Source: SZUA-22 sp963751695
Lineage (GTDB): Bacteria; Bacteroidota; Ignavibacteria; Ignavibacteriales; Melioribacteraceae
DNA length: 64,000 bases
Reading direction: 5' to 3'
Assembly (NCBI GenBank): GCA_963751695.1
Contig: CAVVVP010000004.1
Span: forward strand, 62,001-126,000
Numbering within the stretch: position 1 is the first letter of the stretch; each line of letters opens with the position of its first letter. Below are positions 25,712-35,094 of the stretch, in pieces. The translations under genes were made by a program, and so were the position numbers. A model generated the notes under the pieces. It did not search any database. It was not told the origin of the DNA and saw nothing but the letters and a program-made list of their open reading frames with translations.

Positions 25712-28018
25712 ATGATCATTCATAAAAAAGGTTTCAATAATTGCCTATTTCTTTTTCTCCTTTCTTTTCATATAGTCTCAGGCAGTGATAATGACATACC
25801 TTTCCCTGAAGCGTTAAAAAGAGCTTCTATAAAAGTTAATTCCCTAAACGACATTCTAAATGGATCATTGATTGTTGGAAACGGTGATATTAATGCATTG
25901 GTTTATTCCAACAACAATTCTGTAGTAATGAATTTGACGAAAAATGATGTTTGGGACGCACGTCTAGAGACATTAAATGACCCTCCAATACCAACAATTG
26001 ATCTTATAAAGCAATTAGGAACTTCAGATACTGCTTTCCCATTAAAGAACAATAATAATTCTTATGTATTGCCAGAAGGTGTGACATGGCAAGCAAAAGA
26101 TAGTTATCATTCAGCTGCATATCCGTGTCCACGTCAATGCGCACGTATAGTCATTTCTACAAACGGTAATCATTCTCGCTTAAAAGGGGAACTTGATCTC
26201 CAAAGTGCTGTAGCAAAAATTAGAGAATCAGATTCTAACTCAATTGAGATACGTGCATTAGCAGATAGGAATACTTTCCTTGTTAATACGAAAAAACAGA
26301 TTTTGCTTGAACCTATAAAGTCTAAAGATTTACCTGAGGCTACTAAAGGTATAACGAATCAAGTAAAGTGGCTTAAGCAGATAATTCCCGGAGATATAGA
26401 TTGGCAAGGGATGGAATTTGCTGTTGCAATAGCATCAGATGGAAATATAAAAGCAATTGCGATTGTAACTTCTATCGAATCGATAGATGTTGTTGAAGAT
26501 GCAATTAGATTAGCAAAGGAGACCATTAATTCTGAACTAAGAACTTTAATTCAGAAACATGAACTTGAGTGGGAAAAATTTTGGTCTCGTAGTGGAATTG
26601 AATTGGGTAACCATTTTCTTGAATCAACCTGGTATCGTTCTCTCTATTTTTTGCGATGTTTTAGCAAGCCCGAAGTTCAATCAGTTGGTCTGTTTGCAGG
26701 ATTAATTAACGATGTACCTTCTTGGCATGGGGATTATCATACTAATTACAATATCCAACAGACTTATTGGACAGCTTACTCGTCGAATCATCCTGAAATT
26801 GCCGAACCATATGATAGACTAATGTTTGAATATCTTACGCGCGCAAAGTGGTTATCGAAAAAGGTTTTCTCTATGGAAGGTGCATACTATCCGCATGTAA
26901 TGTATGCTTATGAACTTGCGGATCCTAACTTAAGCAAAAGTCGAAATGGAAGACAATATATTCATCATGTTTGGGGAATGACTCTCGGTGTTAACGGATT
27001 TAGCATCCAACCTTTATGGTGGCGATACAAATATGATCCCGACCCAGTGAGACTAAAAAATATTGTCTATCCAGTATTAAATGAGGTAGCTACTTTTTAT
27101 GCTGAATTCATAGAGCAGTGCGAGGGTGAAAAAGAGATTCTTCTTGGACCCTCTGTTTCTCCAGAGCATTGGGGTTGGACGAAAAATTTGGAGAAAAATT
27201 TTAATGGGACATTCGATATTGCTCTGATTCGGTTCACCTTAAAAGCTGCAATTGAAGCGTCTCACATTTTAGAGAAGAACCATTTATCGATTAAAAGATT
27301 TCAAATGGCGCTTCAACGGCTTCCAAATTATCCACTTTTTGGAGAAAAGCAACCGATTGTTGTCGATATAAAAGGAGCTCCACCTATTGAATATAATATT
27401 CCAGTTCCAGCAACACCAGTCTTTCCAGGAGAGGTTGTTTCCTGGTGGTCAACCGAAGAAGAAAAACAACTTTTTAAGAGAACAATAGAAAATTTAAAAT
27501 GTAATGGCAACAACTCAACATTTATAGTAGCGATTGCTCGCGCACGTTTGAGCATGCCAGGTAGTCAGGAATGGCTTGAAACAGAAATTAGGTCTAGGAC
27601 ACGTCCAAATGCAACTATATCACTTAATACTTTAATTCCTCAAAAAAAATTTAATGATTACGGGCACTATACTGAACAATTTGGAGTTGGAATGGCAATC
27701 TCTGAATTATTTTTACAAAGTGTTGATGATATTATTAGAATATGTCCAGCATTATCTGATGGAAATCATGTCAGTTTCAGAAACTTACGAACTCAAGGGG
27801 GATTTTTAGTTTCCGCAGATGGTACAGTAGAAGAGGTAAAAACTCTGGAAATTAAATCTCTTTATGGTGGTGAGCTACGATTACTAAGTCCTTGGAAGAA
27901 TATAGAATCGTGTAAAAAAAATGATCCTACCTATTTACCTTTAGAAATTGATGAAATCGGTGTTGTTACCATTCAAACAAATGCAGGTGAGATATACCTT
28001 TTTAGAAAATTTGAATAA
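25712..28018 (+). CDS. GH95-like glycoside hydrolase, secreted
   Basis: A 768-residue exported protein (signal ending HIVSG). The N-domain has IVGNGDINALVYSNNNSVVM, like the GH95/GH65 super-sandwich start (VGNGRLGA in true GH95). The (alpha/alpha)6 part, about residues 290-690, includes GDYHTNYNIQQTYWTAYSSN, VSPEHWG, GTFDIALIRFTLKAAIEAS and GHYTEQFGVGMAISELFLQS, which replace the corresponding GH95 motifs. A C-terminal beta domain completes it. It therefore belongs to a distant branch of the GH95 clan; substrate and catalytic residues are not known. It ends 2 bases before the beta-helix gene, so translation is probably coupled. Confidence 0.75.
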   Translation: MIIHKKGFNNCLFLFLLSFHIVSGSDNDIPFPEALKRASIKVNSLNDILNGSLIVGNGDINALVYSNNNSVVMNLTKNDVWDARLETLNDPPIPTIDLIKQLGTSDTAFPLKNNNNSYVLPEGVTWQAKDSYHSAAYPCPRQCARIVISTNGNHSRLKGELDLQSAVAKIRESDSNSIEIRALADRNTFLVNTKKQILLEPIKSKDLPEATKGITNQVKWLKQIIPGDIDWQGMEFAVAIASDGNIKAIAIVTSIESIDVVEDAIRLAKETINSELRTLIQKHELEWEKFWSRSGIELGNHFLESTWYRSLYFLRCFSKPEVQSVGLFAGLINDVPSWHGDYHTNYNIQQTYWTAYSSNHPEIAEPYDRLMFEYLTRAKWLSKKVFSMEGAYYPHVMYAYELADPNLSKSRNGRQYIHHVWGMTLGVNGFSIQPLWWRYKYDPDPVRLKNIVYPVLNEVATFYAEFIEQCEGEKEILLGPSVSPEHWGWTKNLEKNFNGTFDIALIRFTLKAAIEASHILEKNHLSIKRFQMALQRLPNYPLFGEKQPIVVDIKGAPPIEYNIPVPATPVFPGEVVSWWSTEEEKQLFKRTIENLKCNGNNSTFIVAIARARLSMPGSQEWLETEIRSRTRPNATISLNTLIPQKKFNDYGHYTEQFGVGMAISELFLQSVDDIIRICPALSDGNHVSFRNLRTQGGFLVSADGTVEEVKTLEIKSLYGGELRLLSPWKNIESCKKNDPTYLPLEIDEIGVVTIQTNAGEIYLFRKFE

Positions 28019-28020
28019 GT

Positions 28021-29859
28021 ATGAAAGTAATAGTTAAATATTTAATTCTCTTGTCGATGAGCACTGGCTTATTCAATTGTAGTGAAGAATACAATATTTA
28101 TATCTCTCCAAATGGAAGCGATAATGCAAGTGGAAATCTAAATGAACCGATTGCCACTTTGCATCACGCAGCAAAATTAGCCAGAGAAAATTTTGGAAAA
28201 ATTCCGGTGACAATTTTTCTTTCTGCAGGAATATATCAACTAAAAAAACCTTTAGAATTAAGTTTTAAAGATGGTGGAACAAAGAACGCTCCAATTAAAT
28301 GGCGAGCAATGCCAGGAGAGAAGCCAACAATCAGCGGGGGAATGTTAGTTGAGAATTGGAACAAAGAAGAAGATGGCAGTTGGTCAGCTGATCTTCCTGC
28401 AGATTACAAAGGAAAATTTAGATCGTTATATGTAAATGATCGACGAGCTGTTAGAGCCCGATTTCCAAATAATGAATATCTACGAATTGATAAAGCTGGG
28501 CAAGATAACAGGACGAATTTCCTTTTTAAAAGTGGTGATATTCCAGAAATTGTGAATAGTAAGATTCTCGAATTAGTCTTTTTGCATGATTGGTCGATAA
28601 CAAGAATCGGAATTAAGTCTTTTGATTGGCAAAGAAATCATATTGTAGCTGTTGACTCTATAGGTTCACGACTTCCATTTTTTTCTTTAACTAATTGGGA
28701 AGAACATCCGCGGTACTATCTTGAAAATGCTAAGGAATTTTGTGATAAACCAGGAGAATGGTTCTGTAACTTTGACAGTCGAAAAATATTTTATCGTCCT
28801 CTACCAGATGAAGAAATTGATGAAATAATTGCTGTAATTCCAATCGCCAGCAAATTATTGACTATAACAGGTTCAAGTGAGAAAAAAACTGGTTTTATAA
28901 GTTTTGAAGGAATTACTTTCGAGCACACTGAGTGGTTAATACCAGAAAATGGGTATTGTGGAATACAAGCTTGTATGTATGACGATCGTGGTAAAAAGAA
29001 GAAGGAATGGAATAAAATACCTGCAGCGATTGAAGTCGACCTCGCAGAAAATATAGGATTCTACGATTGCACGATTAAACATACTGGAGGTTCCGGACTT
29101 TGGATACGTGAAAATTCTTCAAGTTGCGAAATTTTAGAATCTCATATTTATGATATCTCTGGTAACGGTATAAACATTGGAGAAGGTCAAGATCGCAAAG
29201 AAGATGGAGTACCATGGTGGAAATCAGTTCCAGAGCAAGCATCAGAAAACAATAAAGTGGTGTCTTCATTAATTGAGGATGTAGGTCAACAATTTTTTGG
29301 CTCAGTTGGTATTTGGGGCGGGTTAGTTGCAAAAACGACTTTAGAGAACAACGAAATTAGAGATATGCCGTACACTGGAATTTCAATTGGATGGATGTGG
29401 GATACTACCGCGACACCTTGTCGAGAAAATCAAATTAAAGCGAATCATATCCATCATGTAATGAATAAATTAAGTGACGGCGGTGGAATTTATTCTTTGG
29501 GGCAACAACCAGGCAGCCGTATTCTTGACAACTTAATTCATGATGTAGAGGTTAATGCTGGTCGAGCTGAAAGCAATGGAATGTTTTTAGATGAAGGAAC
29601 ACAAGAACTTCTAGTCGAGAATAATATCATCTTTAATATTGCACGATCCCCATTAAGATTTCATAAAGCATTTAATAGCATAGTCTCCAAAAATGTACTG
29701 GTTTGCGGTGATGACATTCCTCCAATTCGTTATAACAGAACTAAAGAAGAGGATATTAAAAAGGTTGAGAACATTATCTTAAGCCAATCATATAAGTCTG
29801 ATATTGAGAAACTCAATAAGCTTGTTGATCAGCGAATTACTGAGTTAATTAATAGATGA
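28021..29859 (+). CDS. Right-handed parallel beta-helix lipoprotein, GH141-like
   Basis: A 612-residue lipoprotein (signal ending LFNC). It opens with the DUF1565-type start YISPNGSDNASGNLNEPIAT and HHAAKLAREN, followed by a GH141-type run: GTKNAPIKWRAMPGEKP, ISGG, LYVNDRRAVRARFPN. Later beta-helix coils contain YDCTIKHTGGSGLWIREN, GNGINIGEGQD, VGIWGGLVAKTTLENNEIRD, GISIGWMWD and NHIHHVMNKLSDGGGIYS. GH141 includes an alpha-L-fucosidase acting on rhamnogalacturonan II and a xylanase. The family label is by pattern; catalytic residues not confirmed. Its stop overlaps the next gene's possible ATGA at 29856, so the two are likely co-translated. Confidence 0.8.
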   Translation: MKVIVKYLILLSMSTGLFNCSEEYNIYISPNGSDNASGNLNEPIATLHHAAKLARENFGKIPVTIFLSAGIYQLKKPLELSFKDGGTKNAPIKWRAMPGEKPTISGGMLVENWNKEEDGSWSADLPADYKGKFRSLYVNDRRAVRARFPNNEYLRIDKAGQDNRTNFLFKSGDIPEIVNSKILELVFLHDWSITRIGIKSFDWQRNHIVAVDSIGSRLPFFSLTNWEEHPRYYLENAKEFCDKPGEWFCNFDSRKIFYRPLPDEEIDEIIAVIPIASKLLTITGSSEKKTGFISFEGITFEHTEWLIPENGYCGIQACMYDDRGKKKKEWNKIPAAIEVDLAENIGFYDCTIKHTGGSGLWIRENSSSCEILESHIYDISGNGINIGEGQDRKEDGVPWWKSVPEQASENNKVVSSLIEDVGQQFFGSVGIWGGLVAKTTLENNEIRDMPYTGISIGWMWDTTATPCRENQIKANHIHHVMNKLSDGGGIYSLGQQPGSRILDNLIHDVEVNAGRAESNGMFLDEGTQELLVENNIIFNIARSPLRFHKAFNSIVSKNVLVCGDDIPPIRYNRTKEEDIKKVENIILSQSYKSDIEKLNKLVDQRITELINR

Positions 29860-29891
29860 TTTTTAAGAATAACTTTGTGCAAGAACATGGA

Positions 29892-31532
29892 ATGAAATCA
29901 AAAGTAAGTCAAATAATCTCCATCCTAATAATTTTTTTCTTATTCGTCTCTTGTAATAATAATCAAGAGAATGTGGAACAATATGATATTGTCATTTATG
30001 GTGGAAATTCTGCTGGAATCTCAGCCGCTATACAATCTGCCAGACTAAATAAATCTGTTTTATTGATTGCTACTGGTAAACATTTAGGAGGACTAACAAC
30101 GGGCGGATTAGGACAAACTGATATTGGAAATAAGTTTGTAATTGGTGGAATTGTAAGAGAATTCTATCAGAATGTTTATAAATATTATCTGAATAAAGGT
30201 GTATGGAAGTACGAAAAAAAAGAAGATTATAGAGGTGGTGTTAAGGATTGGGAGAAAGATAATGCATGGTGGCAGTTCGAGCCCCATGTTGCTGAAAAAG
30301 TTTACCATGATATGCTCTCGAAAAATAAGGTTCAAATTATTTATAATGAACGCTTAGTACTAAAGGATGGAGTGGTAAAAGAGAAAAACAATATTCATTC
30401 GAAAAAGTTAGAGTCTGGAAAATTAATTCAAGGTAAAGTATTTGTCGATGCAACCTATGAAGGAGATCTACTAGCACAAAGTGGAGTTTCTTTCACTTTT
30501 GGTCGTGAATCCAACAGTATTTATGGCGAAACCCTAAATGGTGTGCAGACTAAAAATGCAGTCTATCATCAATTTGTTGATAATGTTGATCCGTATATTG
30601 AAAAAGGAAATCCACAAAGTGGAGTTTTGCCGACAATTGATCCAACTGGTCCAGGTCAAGAAGGTGAAGGAGATCATCGTTTGCAAGCATACTGTTTCCG
30701 AATGTGTCTGACAGATGTCAAAGAAAATCAAGTTCCATTTACAAAACCTGATAAGTACGATCCACTACTTTGTGAGTTGTTATTTAGAAATTTTGAAGCA
30801 GGAGCAGAAAATGCTCCTCTTTATCATGGTACACTTCCAAATAGAAAAACAGATACAAATAATAATAAAGGATTTTCTACTGATTATATTGGAGGAAATT
30901 ATAATTATCTTGAAGCCAATTATGAGGAGAGAGATAGAATAATTACTGAACATCTGTTATATCAACAAGGATTGATGTGGACTTTAGGGAATCATAAAAG
31001 GGTACCAGAATCGATTAGAAAAGAGGTCAGTCGATGGGGTTTAGCAAAGGATGAATTCACAGATACTGATCATTGGCCACATCAACTTTACATAAGGGAA
31101 GCAAGACGAATGATTAGCGATTATGTTATGACAGAGCACAACTGCAGAGGTAAGATTTCAGTAAATAATTCAGTTGGTATGGCTGCCTATACAATGGACT
31201 CACATAATGTTCAGAGATATGTCGATTCAAATGGACAAGTAAAGAATGAAGGGGATGTGCAAGTTAGAGGTTTTCCACCCTATCCAATTAGCTATGAATC
31301 AATAATACCAAAGAGTGAAGAATGTTCAAATCTGGTGGTTCCAGTCTGCTTGTCTGCTTCACATATAGCTTTCGGATCTATACGGATGGAACCAGTATTT
31401 ATGGTTCTTGGACAATCGGCAGCATTCGCAGCATCTATTGCGATAGATGATGATGTAGAATTAAGCAATGTTAATTATGCAAAACTTAAATCTGAACTCA
31501 TAAAAGCTGGTCAGATCTTATCTCTAAATTGA
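29892..31532 (+). CDS. FAD-dependent oxidoreductase (FAD_oxidored family) lipoprotein
   Basis: A 546-residue protein read from ATG 29892 (signal ending FLFVSC); an ATG at 29856 overlapping the previous stop gives a longer N-terminus that looks less like a signal peptide. The dinucleotide-binding motif is YDIVIYGGNSAGISAAIQSA, followed by GKHLGGLTTGGLGQTD, typical of the FAD_oxidored family. Later FVDATYEGDLLAQSGVSFTFG and the C-terminal IRMEPVFMVLGQSAAFAASIA match the FAD-binding ends. Such proteins are frequent in polysaccharide loci and are thought to oxidise sugars or their derivatives; the substrate is unknown. Exported flavoproteins need folded or post-export cofactor loading, and no Tat motif is visible here. 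Confidence 0.87.
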   Translation: MKSKVSQIISILIIFFLFVSCNNNQENVEQYDIVIYGGNSAGISAAIQSARLNKSVLLIATGKHLGGLTTGGLGQTDIGNKFVIGGIVREFYQNVYKYYLNKGVWKYEKKEDYRGGVKDWEKDNAWWQFEPHVAEKVYHDMLSKNKVQIIYNERLVLKDGVVKEKNNIHSKKLESGKLIQGKVFVDATYEGDLLAQSGVSFTFGRESNSIYGETLNGVQTKNAVYHQFVDNVDPYIEKGNPQSGVLPTIDPTGPGQEGEGDHRLQAYCFRMCLTDVKENQVPFTKPDKYDPLLCELLFRNFEAGAENAPLYHGTLPNRKTDTNNNKGFSTDYIGGNYNYLEANYEERDRIITEHLLYQQGLMWTLGNHKRVPESIRKEVSRWGLAKDEFTDTDHWPHQLYIREARRMISDYVMTEHNCRGKISVNNSVGMAAYTMDSHNVQRYVDSNGQVKNEGDVQVRGFPPYPISYESIIPKSEECSNLVVPVCLSASHIAFGSIRMEPVFMVLGQSAAFAASIAIDDDVELSNVNYAKLKSELIKAGQILSLN

Positions 31533-31559
31533 AATAATTAAACTATTTTAGGATTTATC

Positions 31560-32681
31560 ATGATAAAAAAATTTATTCTACTACTGTTACTTTTTCTTAT
31601 TTCTTGTAAGGAACAATCAACCATTAAACATGTGGAAGTCTATTTTGAAGAAGGACGCTTTGGAGGTTGGCCAGCCAATCATGGAATATGGTCTTGGGGA
31701 GATGAAATTTTAGTTGGTTTTTCACGTGGCTATTATAAAGACTTAGGACTTGAAAGGCATAATATTGATAGGGATAAACCAGAAGAACATATTTTCGCAA
31801 GAAGTTTGGATGGTGGTGAAACTTGGAAGATCGAAGATCCATCAGGTGATGGAATCCTTGTTGCTCGAGGAACTAGTTTACACGGTACTGAGCCAGAATA
31901 TCCAAACAGGAAGGAACCCATCTATCTTAGTGAAAAAATTGATTTCACTAATTCTAATCTAGCGCTTACGTTTAGATTCATGGATTATAATACAGGTCCT
32001 TCTCTATTCTACTATTCTTACGATCGTGGACATAAATGGAATGGTCCTTTTACAATAGAAATTGATGGTTTGGGAAATGTTATGAGCCGTACTGACTACA
32101 TTGTTCTTAACAGTGATACATGTCTTACGTTTACAACTACAATGGTAAATAATCAAGAGGGCAGACCTCTAGCTGCAATAACCTATAACGGTGGAATTGA
32201 GTGGAAGTTATATTCTTTAATTGGACCTGAACCGGAAGGATTTGGGATTATGCCTTCTACAGTAAGGTTATCAGATAAAGATTTTATTACAACAATAAGA
32301 AGAAGGGATGGGGAAAGTAGGTGGATTGATGCATACGAGAGTACCGACTCTGGTAAAACCTGGAATCTCCTCAATCCTCCAATTAGCGATCTTGGTGAGG
32401 GTAATCCTCCAAGCCTGATTCAATTACAAGATGGTCGGTTATGTTTAACTTATGGGTACAGAGCAGAACCTTATGGAATTTATGCAAAACTAAGTGATGA
32501 CAATGGACAAACATGGCAGAAACAAATTACGTTGCGGAGTGATGGTGGAGGAAGAGATCTAGGTTACGTGAGATCAGTTCAAAGACCTGATGGGAAAATT
32601 GTAACAGTCTACTACTTTCAAGACAAAATTAAAGTAGAAAGATATATTGCCGCAACCATCTGGGATCCGAATAATATTTAA
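31560..32681 (+). CDS. Sialidase-like BNR propeller lipoprotein
   Basis: A 373-residue lipoprotein (signal ending FLISC) consisting of one propeller. The start (EEGRFGGWPANHGIWSWGD) is a conserved pattern of uncharacterised exo-sialidase-like proteins. Four Asp-boxes are visible: SLDGGETW (about 82), SYDRGHKW (about 153), STDSGKTW (about 263) and SDDNGQTW (about 313). No CHB_HEX_C or PA14 module is attached, unlike the sialidase-like pair at 9811 and 11633. Enzymatic activity is probable but the arginine triad and nucleophile tyrosine were not verified. It lies 27 bases after the flavoprotein gene. Confidence 0.8.
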   Translation: MIKKFILLLLLFLISCKEQSTIKHVEVYFEEGRFGGWPANHGIWSWGDEILVGFSRGYYKDLGLERHNIDRDKPEEHIFARSLDGGETWKIEDPSGDGILVARGTSLHGTEPEYPNRKEPIYLSEKIDFTNSNLALTFRFMDYNTGPSLFYYSYDRGHKWNGPFTIEIDGLGNVMSRTDYIVLNSDTCLTFTTTMVNNQEGRPLAAITYNGGIEWKLYSLIGPEPEGFGIMPSTVRLSDKDFITTIRRRDGESRWIDAYESTDSGKTWNLLNPPISDLGEGNPPSLIQLQDGRLCLTYGYRAEPYGIYAKLSDDNGQTWQKQITLRSDGGGRDLGYVRSVQRPDGKIVTVYYFQDKIKVERYIAATIWDPNNI

Positions 32682-32726
32682 CCTATTTAATTATTCTTAA
32701 ACTTGATTGGGGATTATGATACAATC

Positions 32727-35063
32727 ATGATTAAAAAAGTCTTAAAAATATTCGGGTATCTTCTCGGTATTCCAATAATTCTTATACTATTAGTTCTACT
32801 TGGGGCTTGGCTAAAATATACTCACATTGTTAACTCGATACCAAATAATAGCTCAGCAGAATTTCAACCTGGAAAATATGGTAAATATGTTAATAATTTC
32901 ATAGGGACAGGTGGATTTCCAGCTTGGGTATGCGGTATGAATTTTCCTGGAGCTACAGTTCCATTTGGAATCATTAGATTAAGCCCAGAGACAGCATCAC
33001 TCTATACTAATACAAGAGCTTATAATACTTCTGGTTATTATTATGGAGATAACAAAATAATAGGATTTACTCACACTAGACTCGCTGGAACGGGAGCAAC
33101 AGATGGAGGTCATTTTTTAATAACACCTACGATAAAATCTCTGAATGATATTGATTTTAGTAATGATTATTACCATCACTTTTCTCATACAAATGAAGTT
33201 GCGTTCCCGGGTTACTACAGCGTAAAAGTTGAAGAAGGTATTGTATGTGAGTTGACATCCACCGAAAGAGTTGGTCTTCACAGATACACTTTCCCAAGTG
33301 GTTCCAGTAAAGGAATTCTATTTAATGTCACTAATACACTTGGTGCAAAACGAGCGGAGAACGCAGTGGTTAGTATAGATATAGATAGCAACGTGATTGC
33401 TGGATCCGTTAAAACTTATGGAGGGTTTTCAGGTCGTTATGACGGAATAACAGTGTACTTCTTTGCAGAATTTGATAAGAGTCTGCAAGATTTCGCAATA
33501 TGGGATGGAGCAGAAATCATTAAACATAAGGATTCTGTGACAAGCGATAAATTAATCCTCTATCTACAGTTCGAAGATAATGACTCAATAAGTGAAGTTG
33601 AATTTAGATTAGGATTATCTTATGTAAGTATTGAAAATGCAAAACTTAACTTAAATGAAGAGGCCAAAGGTTATTTATTTAATGAATTAGTTAATAAGGC
33701 TGTATCTAAATGGGAAGAAAAATTGTCTCTTATTAATATTAAAGGGGCTCGCGAGACTGAGAAAGCAGTTTTCTACAGTGCACTTTATAGATCATTTCAA
33801 ATGCCGACAAATTTCAATGATGTTCACGGAGAATATTTAGGATTCGATAAGAATATCCATCAAGCTAATGGTTTCAATTACTATACTGATCTCTCATTGT
33901 GGGATACTTTCAGAACTGTTCATCCGCTATATATTCTGATTGCCAATAAAGAGCAAAGAGATATGATCGTCTCTATGGTTGAGATGGCAAGGCAGGGAGG
34001 ATGGCTTCCTCGATGGCCTTCTGGTGGTGGATACACGAATTCAATGTTTGGAACTCCGGCAGACGTAATGCTAACAGGATCATATCTAAAAGGAATTACT
34101 GAATTTGATGTTGAATTTGCGTATGCAAAAATGAAAGAAACAGCCCTTGCACCGACCCCTAAAGGAAGTCCATTTTCTGGAAGAAGAAGTATTGAAAGCT
34201 ATCTGAAATATGGATACTGCCCGAATGATATAAAGGAAAGATCAGTAAGTAGAACGCTTGAGTATACATGGTCAGATCATTGCATCAGTTTGTTAGCTAA
34301 TGAATTGGGGTATGAAAATGATTCCAAGATGTTCTCTAAGCATTCAAAATTTTATAAGAACTTATGGAATCCAGAGACACAATATTTTCAAGCAAGAAAT
34401 TCTGATGGAAATTTTGTAGAAGACTTTGATCCATTGCAGTTAACTTATACAGATTGGGATGGAGAAATTACAAAAGGTTATGTTGAAGGGAGTGCACTAC
34501 AATGGAGGTGGGCCGTTCCATTTGATTCAGAGGGATTGATTTTTTTATTTAAAGACAAAGAATATTTTATACATGAGTTAAATGATTTCTTTCAGCTATC
34601 CGATCCTCAATTAGCTAGTTGGAATCCTGGTTCTTATTACTGGCATGGGAATCAGCCGGATATTTATTCTGTTTATCTCTTCAATGATGCTGGAAGACCT
34701 GATCTTACACAAAAATGGGTAAGGTGGATTCTTGATAATAAATATGACAATAGCTACACTGGCATTGACGGGAATGATGATGGTGCAACGCTGTCAGCTT
34801 GGTATATTTTTAGTTCACTCGGATTCTATCCAATCGCTGGTACGGATATTTATCAGATTGGAGCACCATTGTTTGAGGAAGCAACAATAAATTTGGGAGA
34901 AAATGAATTAAGAATCATTTCTGAAAACTATTCTCCCGATAACATATATGTTAAAAGTCTATTCATTAATGACTGTCAAACAGATCGCAGATGGATAAAA
35001 CACTCAGAAATTGCTGATGGTGGTGTTATCAAGTTTGTTATGAGTAAAAATCCTTCTAAATAA
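32727..35063 (+). CDS. GH92 alpha-mannosidase, membrane-anchored
   Basis: A 778-residue protein from ATG 32727; a TTG at 32703 would add eight residues. An N-terminal hydrophobic segment (FGYLLGIPIILILLVLLG) with no signal-peptidase site suggests a membrane anchor. GH92 signatures follow: YVNNFIGTGG, GMNFPGATVPFGIIRLSPE, SGYYYGDNKIIGFTHTRLAG, SLWDTFRTVHPLYIL, GGWLPRWPSGGGYTNSM-like, YWHGNQPDIYSVYLFNDAG, GNDDGATLSAWYIFSSLGFY and PIAGTDIYQIGAPLFEEAT. GH92 enzymes are calcium-dependent inverting exo-alpha-mannosidases acting on N-glycans or mannans. The family match is strong across the whole length. The gene lies between the sialidase-like lipoprotein and a GH78 rhamnosidase. Confidence 0.95.
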   Translation: MIKKVLKIFGYLLGIPIILILLVLLGAWLKYTHIVNSIPNNSSAEFQPGKYGKYVNNFIGTGGFPAWVCGMNFPGATVPFGIIRLSPETASLYTNTRAYNTSGYYYGDNKIIGFTHTRLAGTGATDGGHFLITPTIKSLNDIDFSNDYYHHFSHTNEVAFPGYYSVKVEEGIVCELTSTERVGLHRYTFPSGSSKGILFNVTNTLGAKRAENAVVSIDIDSNVIAGSVKTYGGFSGRYDGITVYFFAEFDKSLQDFAIWDGAEIIKHKDSVTSDKLILYLQFEDNDSISEVEFRLGLSYVSIENAKLNLNEEAKGYLFNELVNKAVSKWEEKLSLINIKGARETEKAVFYSALYRSFQMPTNFNDVHGEYLGFDKNIHQANGFNYYTDLSLWDTFRTVHPLYILIANKEQRDMIVSMVEMARQGGWLPRWPSGGGYTNSMFGTPADVMLTGSYLKGITEFDVEFAYAKMKETALAPTPKGSPFSGRRSIESYLKYGYCPNDIKERSVSRTLEYTWSDHCISLLANELGYENDSKMFSKHSKFYKNLWNPETQYFQARNSDGNFVEDFDPLQLTYTDWDGEITKGYVEGSALQWRWAVPFDSEGLIFLFKDKEYFIHELNDFFQLSDPQLASWNPGSYYWHGNQPDIYSVYLFNDAGRPDLTQKWVRWILDNKYDNSYTGIDGNDDGATLSAWYIFSSLGFYPIAGTDIYQIGAPLFEEATINLGENELRIISENYSPDNIYVKSLFINDCQTDRRWIKHSEIADGGVIKFVMSKNPSK

Positions 35064-35094
35064 GTAAGTACGTGTAAAATATTCGGGTTTAAAT

